A stretch of DNA of 64,000 bases from Poritiphilus flavus (GCF_009901585.1 NZ_WXYO01000005.1:372001-436000), one strand, 5' to 3'; counted from the first letter of the stretch, positions 27,855 through 39,200 are shown. Made by a program: numbers and translations. Notes: a model not told the origin generated them from the sequence alone.

Positions 27855-28295
27855 GCTTCTTTCTCTCTATTTCACAAACTTTAGGCAGCTTAACCTCGGG
27901 ATGCCGGGAGCTGCAATATGCCGGTTAATTGAAGGTAAAGGACCCCTTTGGCAAATCGCCAACAAGACATCCCATTTTTTTGGGATTTCGCAAAAATACA
28001 TTATCTAAGGAATTCATCCTACTTAATTATGCCAATTTTGGTAGTACCCACCGCGGTTTTTCCCTTTGGGATCGCATACTAAGAAGGCTTTTGTACTCAG
28101 GCAGGTACAGCTCAAAATGGCCTGGATCAATATTTCAAACGTTGTAGTAAGTAAATTGGATGGAACGCAATTTGCACATGCGAATTTCAATACGGTTACC
28201 GTCCTATTCAGATTGTTACCTTCTTAACAAGACAGTTATCAAGTGTAATAAATAATTAGTTAAATTGCGATCTATCAACTAAACCAAACCGAATA
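27855..28295. other. 441-base divergent intergenic region
   Basis: Shared upstream region of the FG-GAP operon (minus) and the first sodium symporter (plus). I see no convincing coding frame, tRNA or perfect -7 consensus element on either strand. It holds a small hairpin (27969-27986) and a short perfect inverted repeat, ACGGT-T-ACCGT, at 28192-28202, about 95 bases before the symporter start, which could be a weak operator. The last 100 bases before the symporter are AT-rich. Confidence 0.5.
27969..27986. repeat. Small hairpin in the divergent region
   Basis: ATCCCA-TTTTTT-TGGGAT: perfect 6-bp arms around a 6-base T loop. Too weak and too far from a stop codon to be called a terminator; it may simply be an untranslated-region hairpin of the FG-GAP transcript. 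Confidence 0.35.
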
Positions 28296-29963
28296 ATGGG
28301 AAATCTCAGTATTCTCGATTTCGTCGTAATTGCCCTTTATTTCTTATTAGTTTTTGGAATTGCCTGGTTCGTTACCGTAAAAGAGAAGAGCGGCGCAAGT
28401 TCCTCGGATTATTTCCTGGGGGGCAGAAACCTCGGTTGGTTTGCTATTGGGGCGTCTCTTTTTGCCAGTAATATAGGTTCTGAACACCTGATCGGCCTTT
28501 CCGGCTCAGGAGCACGCGGAGCCTTTCCGGAAGCACAGTTTGAAATTTTAGCCGCGCTGATACTGCTTTTGCTTGGGTGGGTCTTTGTTCCCTTTTACAT
28601 CAAAAGTGGTGTTTTTACCATGCCTGAGTTTTTGGAAAGGAGATATAACAAAGGTTCCCGGATCTATCTCTCCATGATCTCCATCATATCTTATGTACTC
28701 ACCAAGATCTCCTTTACCATCTTTGCAGGCGCTCTTGTTTTTGAAGTGCTGCTGGGCATACCTTTTTGGACCGGAGCTATCGTTACCGTAATTGCTACCG
28801 GGATATATACTGTCTTTGGAGGATTAAAAGCGGTGATCTACACGGATATGGTGCAATCCATAATTTTTATCCTGGGCGGAATTGCCGCTACTTATTTTGG
28901 CCTTCAGGCGATTGGGGGATGGGATAATGTGCTGCAGGCGATACAGGACAATGCGCCGGAACCCGATACCTTTATGAGCTTGTGGAGGAACAAGGAATAT
29001 CCCTGGACCGGAGTGTTACTGGGGGCTCCTATACTTGGCATATGGTATTGGTGTACGGATCAGTTCATAGTACAGCGTGTCCTTTCCGCCAAAAACGTGA
29101 AAGTAGCCCGTCAGGGAACTATTTTTGGTGGATTCTTAAAACTATTACCGCTATTTATATTCGTGATACCCGGGATAATAGCCTATGCGCTTTCAGTAAC
29201 CGAATTCCCGGACATGTTTACAGTGACCAACCCGGTTACCGGGGAAACCAAAACCACTACGGACGCTGCCTTACCCGCTTTAATACTCAGGGTTCTTCCC
29301 ATGGGCTTTAAAGGGCTGGTAGTCGCAGGTTTCCTGGCGGCGCTTATGAGTTCCTTGTCCAGCGTTTTTAACAGTACTTCAACGCTATTTACGTTTGATT
29401 TCTATAAGCAATGGCGAAAGAATGCCTCGGAGAAGGAATTGGTCAATGTTGGACGAATTGCCACGGTGATCCTGGTGATCATCGGGCTTCTTTGGATCCC
29501 TTTTATGCGTAAACTCACAGAAGGCGGAGGGATCTATAAATATCTGCAGAGTGTACAGGCCTATATTTCACCGCCCATTGCCGCCGCCTTCCTGCTGGGG
29601 ATCTTTTACAAGAAAATCAATGGCAAAGGGGCCCTGGCTGCCCTGTGGACAGGTTTTGTGCTGGGGATAGGCCGACTGGTGCTTGAATTTATGAGTGTAG
29701 AAGGAGGGCTGGCCATTTCAGAAACTTCACTTTTAGGAACTTTAATAACGATGAACTTCCTCCATTACGCCATATTCCTGTTTGTAACCAGTATTGCCAT
29801 TATGATCCTGGTAAGTCTAAGCACTCAGAAAAAGGCAAAAGAGGTTGATGCCGTACTTACTTATAATTACAAAGAGCGTAAGCCATTCCGCTTAACTAAG
29901 GAAGCCCTGCTTACTATGGTGATTATTGTATTGGTATTGATCATGTGGTGGGTTTTTAGATAG
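28296..29963 (+). CDS. Sodium/sugar symporter, SSS family (SGLT-like)
   Basis: Inner-membrane secondary transporter of the solute:sodium symporter family, using the sodium gradient to import a sugar or related solute. The 555 residues show about 14 helices and the family hallmark SSSDYFLGGRNLGWFAIGAS near 36, followed by SNIGSEHLIGLSGSG, typical of the SGLT branch, and an intact VYTVFGGLKAVIYTD-like helix region. The stop is three bases before the next symporter start, so the two are co-transcribed. Opposite lie xylA and xylB; sugar, possibly xylose, is the favoured substrate by context, but it is not encoded in a shared operon with them. Confidence 0.9.
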   Translation: MGNLSILDFVVIALYFLLVFGIAWFVTVKEKSGASSSDYFLGGRNLGWFAIGASLFASNIGSEHLIGLSGSGARGAFPEAQFEILAALILLLLGWVFVPFYIKSGVFTMPEFLERRYNKGSRIYLSMISIISYVLTKISFTIFAGALVFEVLLGIPFWTGAIVTVIATGIYTVFGGLKAVIYTDMVQSIIFILGGIAATYFGLQAIGGWDNVLQAIQDNAPEPDTFMSLWRNKEYPWTGVLLGAPILGIWYWCTDQFIVQRVLSAKNVKVARQGTIFGGFLKLLPLFIFVIPGIIAYALSVTEFPDMFTVTNPVTGETKTTTDAALPALILRVLPMGFKGLVVAGFLAALMSSLSSVFNSTSTLFTFDFYKQWRKNASEKELVNVGRIATVILVIIGLLWIPFMRKLTEGGGIYKYLQSVQAYISPPIAAAFLLGIFYKKINGKGALAALWTGFVLGIGRLVLEFMSVEGGLAISETSLLGTLITMNFLHYAIFLFVTSIAIMILVSLSTQKKAKEVDAVLTYNYKERKPFRLTKEALLTMVIIVLVLIMWWVFR

Positions 29964-29966
29964 GAT

Positions 29967-31619
29967 ATGATAGGAATTTTAACTTTTTTAGGATTTACAT
30001 CCCTGGTCGGGATTATTTCCTACCTGGCAACGCGATCTACAGATGAAACCTCTTCGGATGGTTATTTTTTAGGAGGAAGAAGCCTCACGGCAGGAGTGAT
30101 CGCCGGATCACTTTTATTGACCAACCTTTCAACGGAACAGATAGTCGGGCTAAATGGAAGCGCCTATAAAGACGGCCTGTCCGTAATGGCATGGGAGACA
30201 CTTGCTGCAATTGCCATGGTTGTGACTGCTGTATTTCTTTTACCGCGTTACCTCAAAGGGGGACTTACGACCGTACCCCAATTCCTGTCGGATCGTTTTG
30301 ACGTCTCAACCAAGACCATAACCTCCGGTTTGTTCCTAACGGGCTATGTGGTGGTGTTGCTTCCGGTGATCCTTTATTCCGGATCGGTAGCTATAAGCGG
30401 AATGTTCAATGTTCCTGAACTGCTGGGAGTGTCAGATACCACAGCCCTGGTTATTTGTATTTGGGGGATAGGTGTTATTGGTTCCATTTATGCGGTTTTT
30501 GGAGGACTAAAAGCGGTTGCGGTCTCGGACAGTATAAATGCGATCGGGCTGATCGCGGGTGGTATTCTAATACCGGTTTTTGGTTTGATGGCCATTGGCG
30601 GTGGCAGTGTAATTGAAGGTTTGGATATCCTTATGGCGGCCAACCCGGAACGCTTTGATTCCACCGGTGAACACGGGCAGGAAGTTCCTTTTAGTACCAT
30701 TTTTACAGGGATGATGCTGGTACAACTCTTTTATTGGGGTACAAATCAACAGATCATCCAGCGAGCGCTCGGTGCAAAGAACCTCGCGGAAGGGCAGAAG
30801 GGGCTTTTGCTTGCCTCTTTCCTAAAGATCCTAGGGCCGATTATTCTGGTTTTGCCAGGTATGATCGCCTATCACTATTTTGAAGGCGGACTGGCCTCAA
30901 GCGACATGGCTTATCCCGAACTGGTACGGGCGGTATTGCCTAAATATCTGGTTGGGTTTTTTGCCGCGGTGCTTTTCGGGGCCATTCTGAGTTCCTTTAA
31001 TAGCGTGCTGAACAGCTCCGTTACCCTTTTTGGTATAGATATTTACAAACAACACATTAATAAGGAGGCTCCTGAAAGAACAGTCGTTAAATACGGGAAG
31101 ATATTTGGGATCTGCCTGGCTCTCGCGGCAATGTTCATCGCACCGATGATCGCTAATGCAGGGAGTTTATTCAATTACCTGCAGGAAATAAACGGTATTT
31201 ACAGCATTCCCATTCTAACGATAATCGTGATTGGCTATCTTACGAAGAGAGTTCCGGCAATTGCAGCCAAGATCGGTATCATATCAGGGTCGTTGCTTTA
31301 CATCCTGAGCCAATTTGTTCTTAAACCAAGGCTGGTGGATAGCGCTTTGGCCGAAGCCAGGGGACAGGGTATTACAGATGCGGCACAACTGGCAATTGTA
31401 GAAGCAGATGCCTATCCGCATTACCTGCACGTAATGGCGGCTTTATTTCTTGTAAACTCCCTTATAATGCTCATTATTGGCTGGATTTATCCCAGGAAGG
31501 AGGCCTTTACCTTACAGTACACGGAAAAGGTGGATATTGTCCCTTTCAAATACGTGAAGCAGATGGGTCTTGCCGTAGTGGTGATCGTGATCTGTATCTA
31601 TGTGTATTTTGCTAAATAA
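29967..31619 (+). CDS. Solute:sodium symporter, SSS family (second copy)
   Basis: Second member of the SSS family in tandem with the previous gene and clearly diverged from it. The 550 residues have the same helix pattern, with SSDGYFLGGRSLTAGVIAGS near 34, LLTNLSTEQIVGLNGSAY and SIYAVFGGLKAVAVSD. It probably moves a different substrate or has different affinity. The gene ends 103 bases before the xylA stop (convergent), and that gap contains a long inverted repeat. Two adjacent but distinct sugar symporters next to xylAB suggest a sugar-uptake module for pentoses or their glycosides; this is inference. Confidence 0.88.
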   Translation: MIGILTFLGFTSLVGIISYLATRSTDETSSDGYFLGGRSLTAGVIAGSLLLTNLSTEQIVGLNGSAYKDGLSVMAWETLAAIAMVVTAVFLLPRYLKGGLTTVPQFLSDRFDVSTKTITSGLFLTGYVVVLLPVILYSGSVAISGMFNVPELLGVSDTTALVICIWGIGVIGSIYAVFGGLKAVAVSDSINAIGLIAGGILIPVFGLMAIGGGSVIEGLDILMAANPERFDSTGEHGQEVPFSTIFTGMMLVQLFYWGTNQQIIQRALGAKNLAEGQKGLLLASFLKILGPIILVLPGMIAYHYFEGGLASSDMAYPELVRAVLPKYLVGFFAAVLFGAILSSFNSVLNSSVTLFGIDIYKQHINKEAPERTVVKYGKIFGICLALAAMFIAPMIANAGSLFNYLQEINGIYSIPILTIIVIGYLTKRVPAIAAKIGIISGSLLYILSQFVLKPRLVDSALAEARGQGITDAAQLAIVEADAYPHYLHVMAALFLVNSLIMLIIGWIYPRKEAFTLQYTEKVDIVPFKYVKQMGLAVVVIVICIYVYFAK

Positions 31620-31639
31620 AGCAGTTTCAGAGATAAAAT

Positions 31640-31710
31640 TTGCGGGTGTTACTTCTTGCTGTCCAACCCGAAAGGCTTCTCCGGGAAAGTACACAAAATA
31701 ACACCCGCAA
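31640..31710. repeat. Long inverted repeat between convergent genes (probable bidirectional terminator)
   Basis: TTGCGGGTGTTA at 31640-31651 is exactly complementary to TAACACCCGCAA at 31699-31710, a perfect 12-bp stem with a 47-base loop that itself contains a smaller CCCG/CGGG stem. It fills the gap between the convergent symporter and xylA genes, so it could end transcription from both sides. There is no long T tract after either arm, and the large loop is unusual for an intrinsic terminator. Confidence 0.5.
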
Positions 31711-31722
31711 TTCTAGGGGATC

Positions 31723-33048
31723 CTAGATATATTGGTTGATAATATTCTCGAAGAGTTCCTGTTTGCCACTCTGTAACTCCAGCTCTCCATTTTCCATGGC
31801 AATATCATAAAGGTTTTTCAGATCCAGTTTGCCTTCTTCATATGCCTTACCGTTACCCTGGTCAAAAGAACTGTATCTTTTTTGTCTCAGAGATTCATAG
31901 GGGGAAGAATTCAGGATCTTATCCGCCACGATCAAAGCCCTTGCAAAGGTGTCCGCACCTCCAATATGAGCCAGGAAGATATCTTCCAGGTCGGTGGAAT
32001 TCCGTCTTAACTTGGCGTCGAAGTTAATGCCGCCCCCCTGAAGTCCGCCTCCTTTTAGGAAGGTTAGCATAGCTTCGGTTACCTCCGTGATATTGTTTGG
32101 GAACTGGTCTGTATCCCAACCGTTTTGGTAATCTCCGCGGTTGGCATCTATGCTGCCAAGCATACCGTTGGCTACGGCAATTTCCATTTCGTGCTGCATG
32201 GTATGGCTCGCAAGTGTTGCGTGATTCACCTCCAGATTCAATTTGAAATCGTCCTGAAGCCCGTATTGATTCAGGAAACCAATTACCGTTGCGGCGTCAA
32301 AATCATACTGATGCTTCATAGGCTCCATAGGTTTAGGTTCTATGAAGAAAGTACCTTTGAAGCCCTGAGAACGCGCATAATCCCGAGCTAGCCCAAGGAA
32401 CCTGCCCATATGGTCCAGTTCTCTTTTAATGTCCGTATTGAGCAGAGACATATAGCCTTCACGCCCTCCCCAGAAAACATAGTTTTCACCATCCAGGGCG
32501 ATCGTCGCATCCAGTGCGAGCTTGATCTGCCCACCGGCTCGTGCAAGTACATTGAAATCCGGGTTTGTAGATGCCCCGTTCATGTATCGCGGATTGGAAA
32601 AGCAATTAGCTGTCCCCCACAGAAGCTTTACACCTGAAGAGGCTTTTTTCTCTTTCAGGTAGTCTACTATAGCTGCCAGCCGTTTCTCGGATTCGGCAAA
32701 GGTATTCGCCTCCCTGATAAGGTCAAAATCGTGAAAACAGAAGTAATCAAATCCTAATTTGGTGATAAACTCAAAGGCCGCGTCTGCTTTTTCTTTTGCA
32801 GCTTCCAGGGCATCGGTGGGTTCATCCCATGGAAATTTCAAGGTACCCGGGCCAAAAGGATCCGCCCCAACTCCACAGAAGGTATGCCAGTAAGCCACGG
32901 CAAATTTGAAATGTTCCCGCATGGTTTTTCCTGCCACACTTCTTTCCGGGTCGTAGTATTTGAAGGCCAGGGGGTTGTCTGAATCTTTCCCCTCAAATTT
33001 GATCTCATCGATTCCTTTGTAGTATTCCTTGTCACCAATTAGTGCCAT
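31723..33048 (-). CDS. xylA: Xylose isomerase
   Basis: Converts D-xylose to D-xylulose in the cytoplasm, a TIM-barrel enzyme with two divalent metals. The 441 residues are the type II length. Visible landmarks are FCFHDFDL (catalytic His-Asp region), [16 protein letters not shown] (the classical signature), [18 protein letters not shown] with the metal-binding Glu, and [17 protein letters not shown]. All expected residues are present. The gene follows xylB with one base between them, so the pair is one transcript (xylB first). It probably starts the pentose route together with the symporters that face it. Confidence 0.97.
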   Translation of the reverse strand: MALIGDKEYYKGIDEIKFEGKDSDNPLAFKYYDPERSVAGKTMREHFKFAVAYWHTFCGVGADPFGPGTLKFPWDEPTDALEAAKEKADAAFEFITKLGFDYFCFHDFDLIREANTFAESEKRLAAIVDYLKEKKASSGVKLLWGTANCFSNPRYMNGASTNPDFNVLARAGGQIKLALDATIALDGENYVFWGGREGYMSLLNTDIKRELDHMGRFLGLARDYARSQGFKGTFFIEPKPMEPMKHQYDFDAATVIGFLNQYGLQDDFKLNLEVNHATLASHTMQHEMEIAVANGMLGSIDANRGDYQNGWDTDQFPNNITEVTEAMLTFLKGGGLQGGGINFDAKLRRNSTDLEDIFLAHIGGADTFARALIVADKILNSSPYESLRQKRYSSFDQGNGKAYEEGKLDLKNLYDIAMENGELELQSGKQELFENIINQYI

Positions 33049-33049
33049 C

Positions 33050-34534
33050 TTAGTTGTTTTTTAAGGTTGTTTCTAGTTCTTTTTTCCAGTTGTTGTATGC
33101 TGTTTGGTATGCTTCTGTTGATTTCAACGGTTTGAAGCTCATCACATAATCGTTGTTCATGATCTGCATCCCGAAGGCGTTGTAATCCCCCTGGTGCAGA
33201 ATACAGGCTCTTGCCGCCCCAATTGCCCCGGTAGTATTGTATATTTCTATTTCCTGCTTGATCAATGTCGCTATGGTTTCCGAAAAAATATCGGATCGGA
33301 ACATATTATCATTTCCTGCACGGATCACCTGAGGCCGGATGCCATCAGAAGTAAGGATCTCCATGCCGTATACGAAGGAAAAGGCGATACCTTCCAGGGC
33401 TGCCCGGCAAAGATGCGCTTTACCGTGATTGTTCAGGTTGATGTTAAAGATCCTGGAGCCGACATTTTTATTGTTCAGCATACGTTCTGCTCCATTGCCA
33501 AAAGGAAGCAATACCACTCCGTCTGAACCCACAGGAACTGAGGAGGCCAGTTGATTCATTTCTTCATAAGAACTCACGTCCAGGTTGTTGAGCAACCAGC
33601 GATACTGAATTCCTGCTCCGTTTATACATAGAAGTTTGCCGATCCTTTGTGATTCCGAATTGTAATTGACGTGGGCAAAATTATTCACCCGGGAACTCTC
33701 TTTAACTGAAAGGTTATCCGTAATGGCGTAAACCACTCCTGAGGTTCCCCCGGTGGCGGCTAGCTCCCCAGGCTGAAAGACGTTCAGGGAAAGCGCGTTG
33801 TTGGGCTGGTCTCCTGCACGATAGAGGATCGGGGTGCCTTCTGCCAATCCTGACTCGCTCGCGCCCTGGGCGGAAACTGTCCCCTGTTCTGAAAAAGTCG
33901 GGCGCAGTTTCGGAATATGATTTTGATCCAAACCGTAGTGATCCAATAACCAAACCGCGGGTTCTCCCTTTTCAAAATCCCAGAAAATACCTTCTGAGAG
34001 TCCGGAAACGGTAGAGTTGATTTGCCCACTAAATCTAAAGGCCACGTAGTCGCCCGGCAGCATAAACTTGCTTATCCTGGCGTAGTTTTCCTGTTCATTC
34101 TCCTTGACCCATTTGAGTTTAGAGGCTGTAAAATTTCCTGGTGAATTGAGCAATTGTCTGGCACAGCGATCTTCACCCAATTCTCTAAAAGCCTTATCAC
34201 CGATGTCGACGGCGCGGCTGTCGCACCAAATGATGGAATTTCTTATGACTTTTCCCTGCTCATCAACCAGCACCAGGCCGTGCATTTGATAGGATATCCC
34301 AATACCGATGATCTCGGATGCGGCAATACCGGTTTCTTTGAGTAATTTTTTGGTGGCATTACAAATATGGGTCCACCAGTCTTCTGGGTTTTGTTCTGCC
34401 CAACCGTTGTTCAGGGCCAGCATGCCCATCTCTTTTTCCGGTTCGTTGACCACTGCCATGCTCTTGCCGGAATGAGCGTCTACAAGAGCAGCTTTAATGG
34501 AAGAGCTACCGATATCATAGCCTATGTTGTACAT
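33050..34534 (-). CDS. xylB: Xylulokinase (FGGY family)
   Basis: Phosphorylates D-xylulose to xylulose 5-phosphate, which enters the pentose phosphate pathway. The 494 residues form the two-domain FGGY kinase, with the ATP phosphate loop [15 protein letters not shown] at the N-terminus, [17 protein letters not shown], a C-terminal adenosine-site motif around [11 protein letters not shown] and FGNGAERML. It is the first gene of the xylB-xylA pair. A TATCTTGG element on its strand at 34562-34569, one mismatch from the -7 consensus, lies 27 bases before the start. No XylR-type repressor is in the window. Confidence 0.94.
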   Translation of the reverse strand: MYNIGYDIGSSSIKAALVDAHSGKSMAVVNEPEKEMGMLALNNGWAEQNPEDWWTHICNATKKLLKETGIAASEIIGIGISYQMHGLVLVDEQGKVIRNSIIWCDSRAVDIGDKAFRELGEDRCARQLLNSPGNFTASKLKWVKENEQENYARISKFMLPGDYVAFRFSGQINSTVSGLSEGIFWDFEKGEPAVWLLDHYGLDQNHIPKLRPTFSEQGTVSAQGASESGLAEGTPILYRAGDQPNNALSLNVFQPGELAATGGTSGVVYAITDNLSVKESSRVNNFAHVNYNSESQRIGKLLCINGAGIQYRWLLNNLDVSSYEEMNQLASSVPVGSDGVVLLPFGNGAERMLNNKNVGSRIFNINLNNHGKAHLCRAALEGIAFSFVYGMEILTSDGIRPQVIRAGNDNMFRSDIFSETIATLIKQEIEIYNTTGAIGAARACILHQGDYNAFGMQIMNNDYVMSFKPLKSTEAYQTAYNNWKKELETTLKNN

Positions 34535-34561
34535 GGAAATTGCTTAACTAAAATGAAATCT

Positions 34562-34569
34562 CCAAGATA
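34562..34569 (-). promoter_or_regulatory. Possible -7 promoter element of xylBA
   Basis: TATCTTGG on the minus strand differs from TAnnTTTG at one position and lies 27 bases upstream of the xylB start. A TTG triplet lies about 20 bases further upstream, where the -33 element is expected. The susD terminator is upstream, so a promoter is needed in this short gap. Confidence 0.35.
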
Positions 34570-34602
34570 TCGTTTTTAACAGGACAGGGCAAGTTGGATT
34601 AT

Positions 34603-34636
34603 AAAAAAAGCCCTGACGAATTTGTCAGGGCTTTTT
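34603..34636 (-). terminator. Intrinsic terminator after susD
   Basis: GCCCTGAC pairs with GTCAGGGC around a 6-base GAATTT loop, flanked by an A run on one side and a T run on the other. Read on the minus strand it begins 20 bases beyond the susD stop and ends in a stretch of seven T, a classic rho-independent terminator. It separates the SusCD transcript from xylBA. It could act in both directions. Confidence 0.9.
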
Positions 34637-34655
34637 AACACTTAAAATCTTAAAC

Positions 34656-36212
34656 TTAGTATCCGGGATTCTGAACCAGGTTAGGGTTAGAAAGGATCGC
34701 AACGGCTGGGATAGGGAATAGGTTCCTATCTGCATTACCAACTGCGGCCGGATCTTTAAATGGCCAGTCTTTTGTAAACTGTCCGTATCTCAGGAGATCA
34801 TTTCTTCTCCAGTACTCAGCGTACAATTCACGTACTCTTTCATCCAGTAATTCATCTTCGTTGATGGTTCCCAGAGGAGAAGCGCTACGAATTGTTCTAA
34901 GTTCATTTACCATGGCCAGAGCGTCTCCTCCGGACCTGAGTGTAGCTTCAGCTTTCATAAGGTGAGCATCGGCATAGCGGAACAAGATCATGTGTTGTCT
35001 ACGTGAACCTGCCGGGCTACTTGGGTGGTACTTGATCACCCTCACACCTGTACGCTCATTGTTACCAACAAGTCCGGGAAAGTCTTTGGTGAAAACCAGA
35101 GGAGCACCTGGACGATCATTAAGTGGTGTACCATCCTGCTCATACTGCTGACCGATAAGGAATCCGTATCCGATCCCCAGGTTGTCCGCTGTTGCGGTTG
35201 TAGCATCCGGAACCCATCCTCTTCTTTCTTCCTGTCCGTCTCCAACGTAGTTGGTATTCGGATCTCCTTCAAAAAGATCATAGATCTCCGCCAAAGTGGC
35301 AAATCCATTCCAACCACCACCTTCATTATCGGGAGCATTGAGGTTGTAGTGGAGCGTATTCCAGATCCTGGTTCCAACATCGCCACGGATAACGAAAACA
35401 CTTTCTGTGTCCTCTGTTGGCTCAAAGATGTCAAAGTAACCCGAATCCAGTGCAAAACCATCTGCTGTGATCGCGTCAACTGCAGTGATCACTCCGGCGT
35501 AATTTGCAGTTCCCGTATAACGATCTGCATTTAGGTAAAGCTTGGCCAAAAGGAAATTGGCAGCAGCTTTTGATGCCTGAAAGGGATCACCTCCAGGGCC
35601 GATTGTTGGTAAATCGGGAAGTGCTTCGTTGATATCGCCAAGGATAAAGTCATAGGCTTCCTGTGGCGATAAGATCCTTGGATCAATCTCAGGTCCTTCA
35701 TCTACTTCCCTGAAAGGAACTTGCCCCCATAGATCCATTACGAAATACATGTTAAGAGCACGAAGGAATTTTGCTTCGGCAATCTGTTGATTGGTAAATT
35801 CACCTAATGCGGCAGTTCTTGGGTCTATCAATTCACTAGCCCTGAAAACTGCCTGATTTAAGTTATTCCAAGCATCTAAAATAAATCCGTGATTAGCATC
35901 CCAGGTATGGTTGTGATAGGCTCTCCAGATCCCGTTATCCCCCCAGTCTGTTCCACGGGTTGGGACGAGTAATTCATCTGAAGCGACTTCACTCATACCG
36001 TACATTCTCTCCTGGTTACCAAAGTTGCCTCCTACATCAGTATAAAGCTGATCCAGAGCTCCGGCTGCACCTTCTACACCTCCAAATTCTCCCGAATCCT
36101 CAGCAATGATGGAATCGGTTTCCTCAATCTCAAGGTCGGTACATGAGATGAACAAGGCAGCTACAATAGCTGAAACCCATCCGACCTGATTAAAAATTCT
36201 TCTTTTTTTCAT
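34656..36212 (-). CDS. SusD/RagB-family glycan-binding lipoprotein
   Basis: Outer-membrane surface lipoprotein that captures oligosaccharide and lids the partner SusC pore. The 518 residues start with a lipoprotein signal (MKKRRIFNQVGWVSAIVAALFISC, Cys at 24). The helical TPR-like scaffold of the family is visible: LDQLYTDVGG, AEAKFLRALNMYFVMDLWG near 145, KAAANFLLAKLYLNADRY near 200, and RYADAHLMKAEATLRSG with ELRTIRSAS near the C-terminus. It lies 16 bases after susC and is followed by a strong terminator. By neighbours (GH13, GH65) the ligand is an alpha-glucan or malto-oligosaccharide; the sequence itself does not show it. Confidence 0.93.
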   Translation of the reverse strand: MKKRRIFNQVGWVSAIVAALFISCTDLEIEETDSIIAEDSGEFGGVEGAAGALDQLYTDVGGNFGNQERMYGMSEVASDELLVPTRGTDWGDNGIWRAYHNHTWDANHGFILDAWNNLNQAVFRASELIDPRTAALGEFTNQQIAEAKFLRALNMYFVMDLWGQVPFREVDEGPEIDPRILSPQEAYDFILGDINEALPDLPTIGPGGDPFQASKAAANFLLAKLYLNADRYTGTANYAGVITAVDAITADGFALDSGYFDIFEPTEDTESVFVIRGDVGTRIWNTLHYNLNAPDNEGGGWNGFATLAEIYDLFEGDPNTNYVGDGQEERRGWVPDATTATADNLGIGYGFLIGQQYEQDGTPLNDRPGAPLVFTKDFPGLVGNNERTGVRVIKYHPSSPAGSRRQHMILFRYADAHLMKAEATLRSGGDALAMVNELRTIRSASPLGTINEDELLDERVRELYAEYWRRNDLLRYGQFTKDWPFKDPAAVGNADRNLFPIPAVAILSNPNLVQNPGY

Positions 36213-36228
36213 AATAACTTTTTTTTAT

Positions 36229-39200
36229 TTAAAATGTAGCATTAATTCCGAAAGTTACCGTTCTGGGTCTAGGGAATCCAGTATAGTCAATACCAGCAAC
36301 TGGTAGTCCGTTTAACAGGTCGCCCGCTGCAGCCGAAGGAGCCGGAGCAACACTAACCTCAGGATCCAGACCGCTATAGTCAGTAATAACGAAAAGGTTC
36401 TGCCCTGTCAAAGATAACCTAAGTGATTTAAATGCACCCTCTCCTGAAACCGGAACATTGTATCCGATAGAGGCGGTCTGGAGTCTTACAAAATCACCTT
36501 TCTCAAGGAATCTTGTAGAAACCGCTGCCTCTGCAGAACCAGCTTCCCCGCTAGTCAGAACATCAGGAGTCACATTTCTTGCATTCTGTATGGCACCAGC
36601 CGTAAAGAATGCGTTTCTTGTATTGTTGTAAACATAGTTTCCGAATTGGCCGGTTAGGTAGGCCGCGAAATCCCAGTTTTTGTAGTTAAGCGAAGTAGAG
36701 AAACCTCCGGTAATGTCAGGAAGAGCTCCCTTGTCCACAAATTGCTGGATATCACCAATTGGCTGTCCGTTGCTGTCAAATCCTTCAAATTCCCTTACAA
36801 AGAAAGCGAAAAGCGGTTGGCCGGCTGCCAATAACTGGGAGAAGGCTCTTGAGAGACCCTGACCACGGATTGTACCTGCAGGGATAAATCCGTCAAAGTT
36901 CTGGATCTCATTCTCGTTGTATGCCATGTTGAAACCGGCAGTCCAGTAGAAGTCCTCACCTTGTACGATATCGTAATTCAGAGCAAATTCAACACCCTGG
37001 TTAATTACGTTAGCATCCAGGTTCTGGAAAAAGAACGGCTGTGGTGATGGCTGAGCCGCTGTAACGCTGAGCAGAAGATCCTGAGTGTCCTTATAGTATA
37101 CATCAAAACTACCGTTCAGACGATCGTTGTTGAATCCGAAATCAACACCTATGGAATACTGAGTTGTGGATTCCCACTTCAGATCCGGGTTTGCGAAGGA
37201 AACCGAAGTGATTCCAGGGATATTAATGTCTCCATTATCCTGAATAAGGTTTCCACCAGCATAGCGTTGCCTTCTAATGAAGTTACCATATCCCAAACCA
37301 TCCTGGCTACCACTGACACCATATCCTAGTCTCAACTTAAGGGTTGAAATGCTCTCGCCTATGAAGTCTTCTTCGTTGATCTTCCAGGCAAAGGCTCCTG
37401 ATGGGAAAATACCGTATTGATTGTTCTCACCAAATCGGGACGAACCATCCGCTCTTACTGTAGCTGTGAAGAGGTATTTGTCTGCGATAGAATAATTGAC
37501 TCTGGCGAAGAAAGACTGTAGTTCGTCAGTGAAGTCAAAAGTGTCTCCGAATACAGATCGCACTTGTTTCACACCGCCACTTAGTGGAAGCATATCCACT
37601 TGGGCCGTTGGGAAAAGTCTTGTCACAAAAAAGTCACTGGCTCCCTGTCCACTGCCGTATGATTGATAACTTCCGCTGATCAGAGCTTCCAAGCCGTTGG
37701 CAGTAGCTTCCAGGTCACTGGCCATTTGGTTGAGGTCCGGAGTAGCGTAACCCCATCCGGTAACGTTTCTTCCTCTTCTATTAAAATCCTGATAAGAGAA
37801 ACCTCCCAAAGCTTCAAGTCTTGAATTTTCAAACTCCTTGGTATAAGTCAGAGTAGCTTCCAATAGCCTGTTTTCAGCAATTACATCTGACAAAGCTCCT
37901 CTACCATTTCCCTGGGCTCCTCTATCTACATTGGTTGCAAGAGCGTTAATGCTTTGCTCACGTGAAGAATCAGACTTGTCATAACCTAAATTAATTTTGG
38001 CTGTGAGTTCATCTGTAATATCGTACTCGGCAGAAAAATTAAGGAGAATACGATCTGTGGCCGTCTCATCCTGGAAATTTTCCAACAGGTTGGCCGGGTT
38101 GATCTGGCCTCCTGTATCAAAAGAAGCGCTTACCGGCCAGGTTGGGTTGGCAGAATAAGCTGCACCGAGTAAATCCCCACGGAAACCAGCACTACCACTA
38201 AGTGGTGGAGCTTCGTCGTTTACTCTTGATAATGTACCCTGAAGGTTCAATCTAAGCTTATCGTCAAGGAAACGATGTGCCCAGTTAACACGTCCTGTTA
38301 TTCTTTCCTGAGAAGATTTTTCAACAACACCGAATTGCTTACCATAGTTAAAGGTAGCTCTTACATTACCGCTTCCGTAATTCATAGAATACGCCAGGTT
38401 GTTATTTGTGGAAGCAGTAGAACGGGTTACATAATCCTGCCAATTTGTGTTGGCCCCAAAATCCTGGGCAGCAGGATCACCTCCGAATTGGGCAACTCCC
38501 GCTAAGAATCCGGTTCTGTCTAAAAGATCGTACTCCTCGGCGGGTGTAGCGAAACTAAGTTCAGAAGAGAACTCCCAGGTTCCGCCTTCGGCACCACCTT
38601 TACCACTTTTGGTAGTAATGATCACAACACCATTCGCACCCCTGGATCCGTAGATCGCGGTTGCAGAGGCATCTTTCAGAATACTGATACTTTCAATATC
38701 ATTCGGGTTAAGGAACGCCAATGGGTTTTTGGCCGAACTGGAACCAACACCGACATTAGACCCTTCAGCAGAGGTATCGTCTCCTGCTAATGGAACCCCG
38801 TCCACAACAAATAGAGGGTTGTTGTTGGAACGTACGGAAGAAGTACCCCGAATCCTGATGGCTACTCCCGCTCCTGGTTCACCACTCGCCTGAGCGATCT
38901 GAACCCCGGCAGTTTTACCCTGGATCAGCTGTTCAGGTGAGGTGATAACCCCTTTTTGGAAATCCTCCGAAGTTACCGCGGCAACGGCTCCGGTTGCATC
39001 CTTGATCGTGGTTTGACCGTAACCGATGATAACCACTTCGTCCAGGGCCTGAGCGTCTTCCTCCAACACTACATTGATGGTCGACTGCCCATTTACTGCA
39101 ATTTCCTGAGTAGCATACCCTATGTAACTAAAGACCAGTGTGGCGTTACTGTCTACATTACTAATGGTATAATTACCATCAAAATCTGTTTGTGTACCAT

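Noticed and set aside
35025-35534. 169-codon open frame antisense to susD
   Set aside because: Overlaps the SusD coding sequence completely; nothing in the translation supports it.
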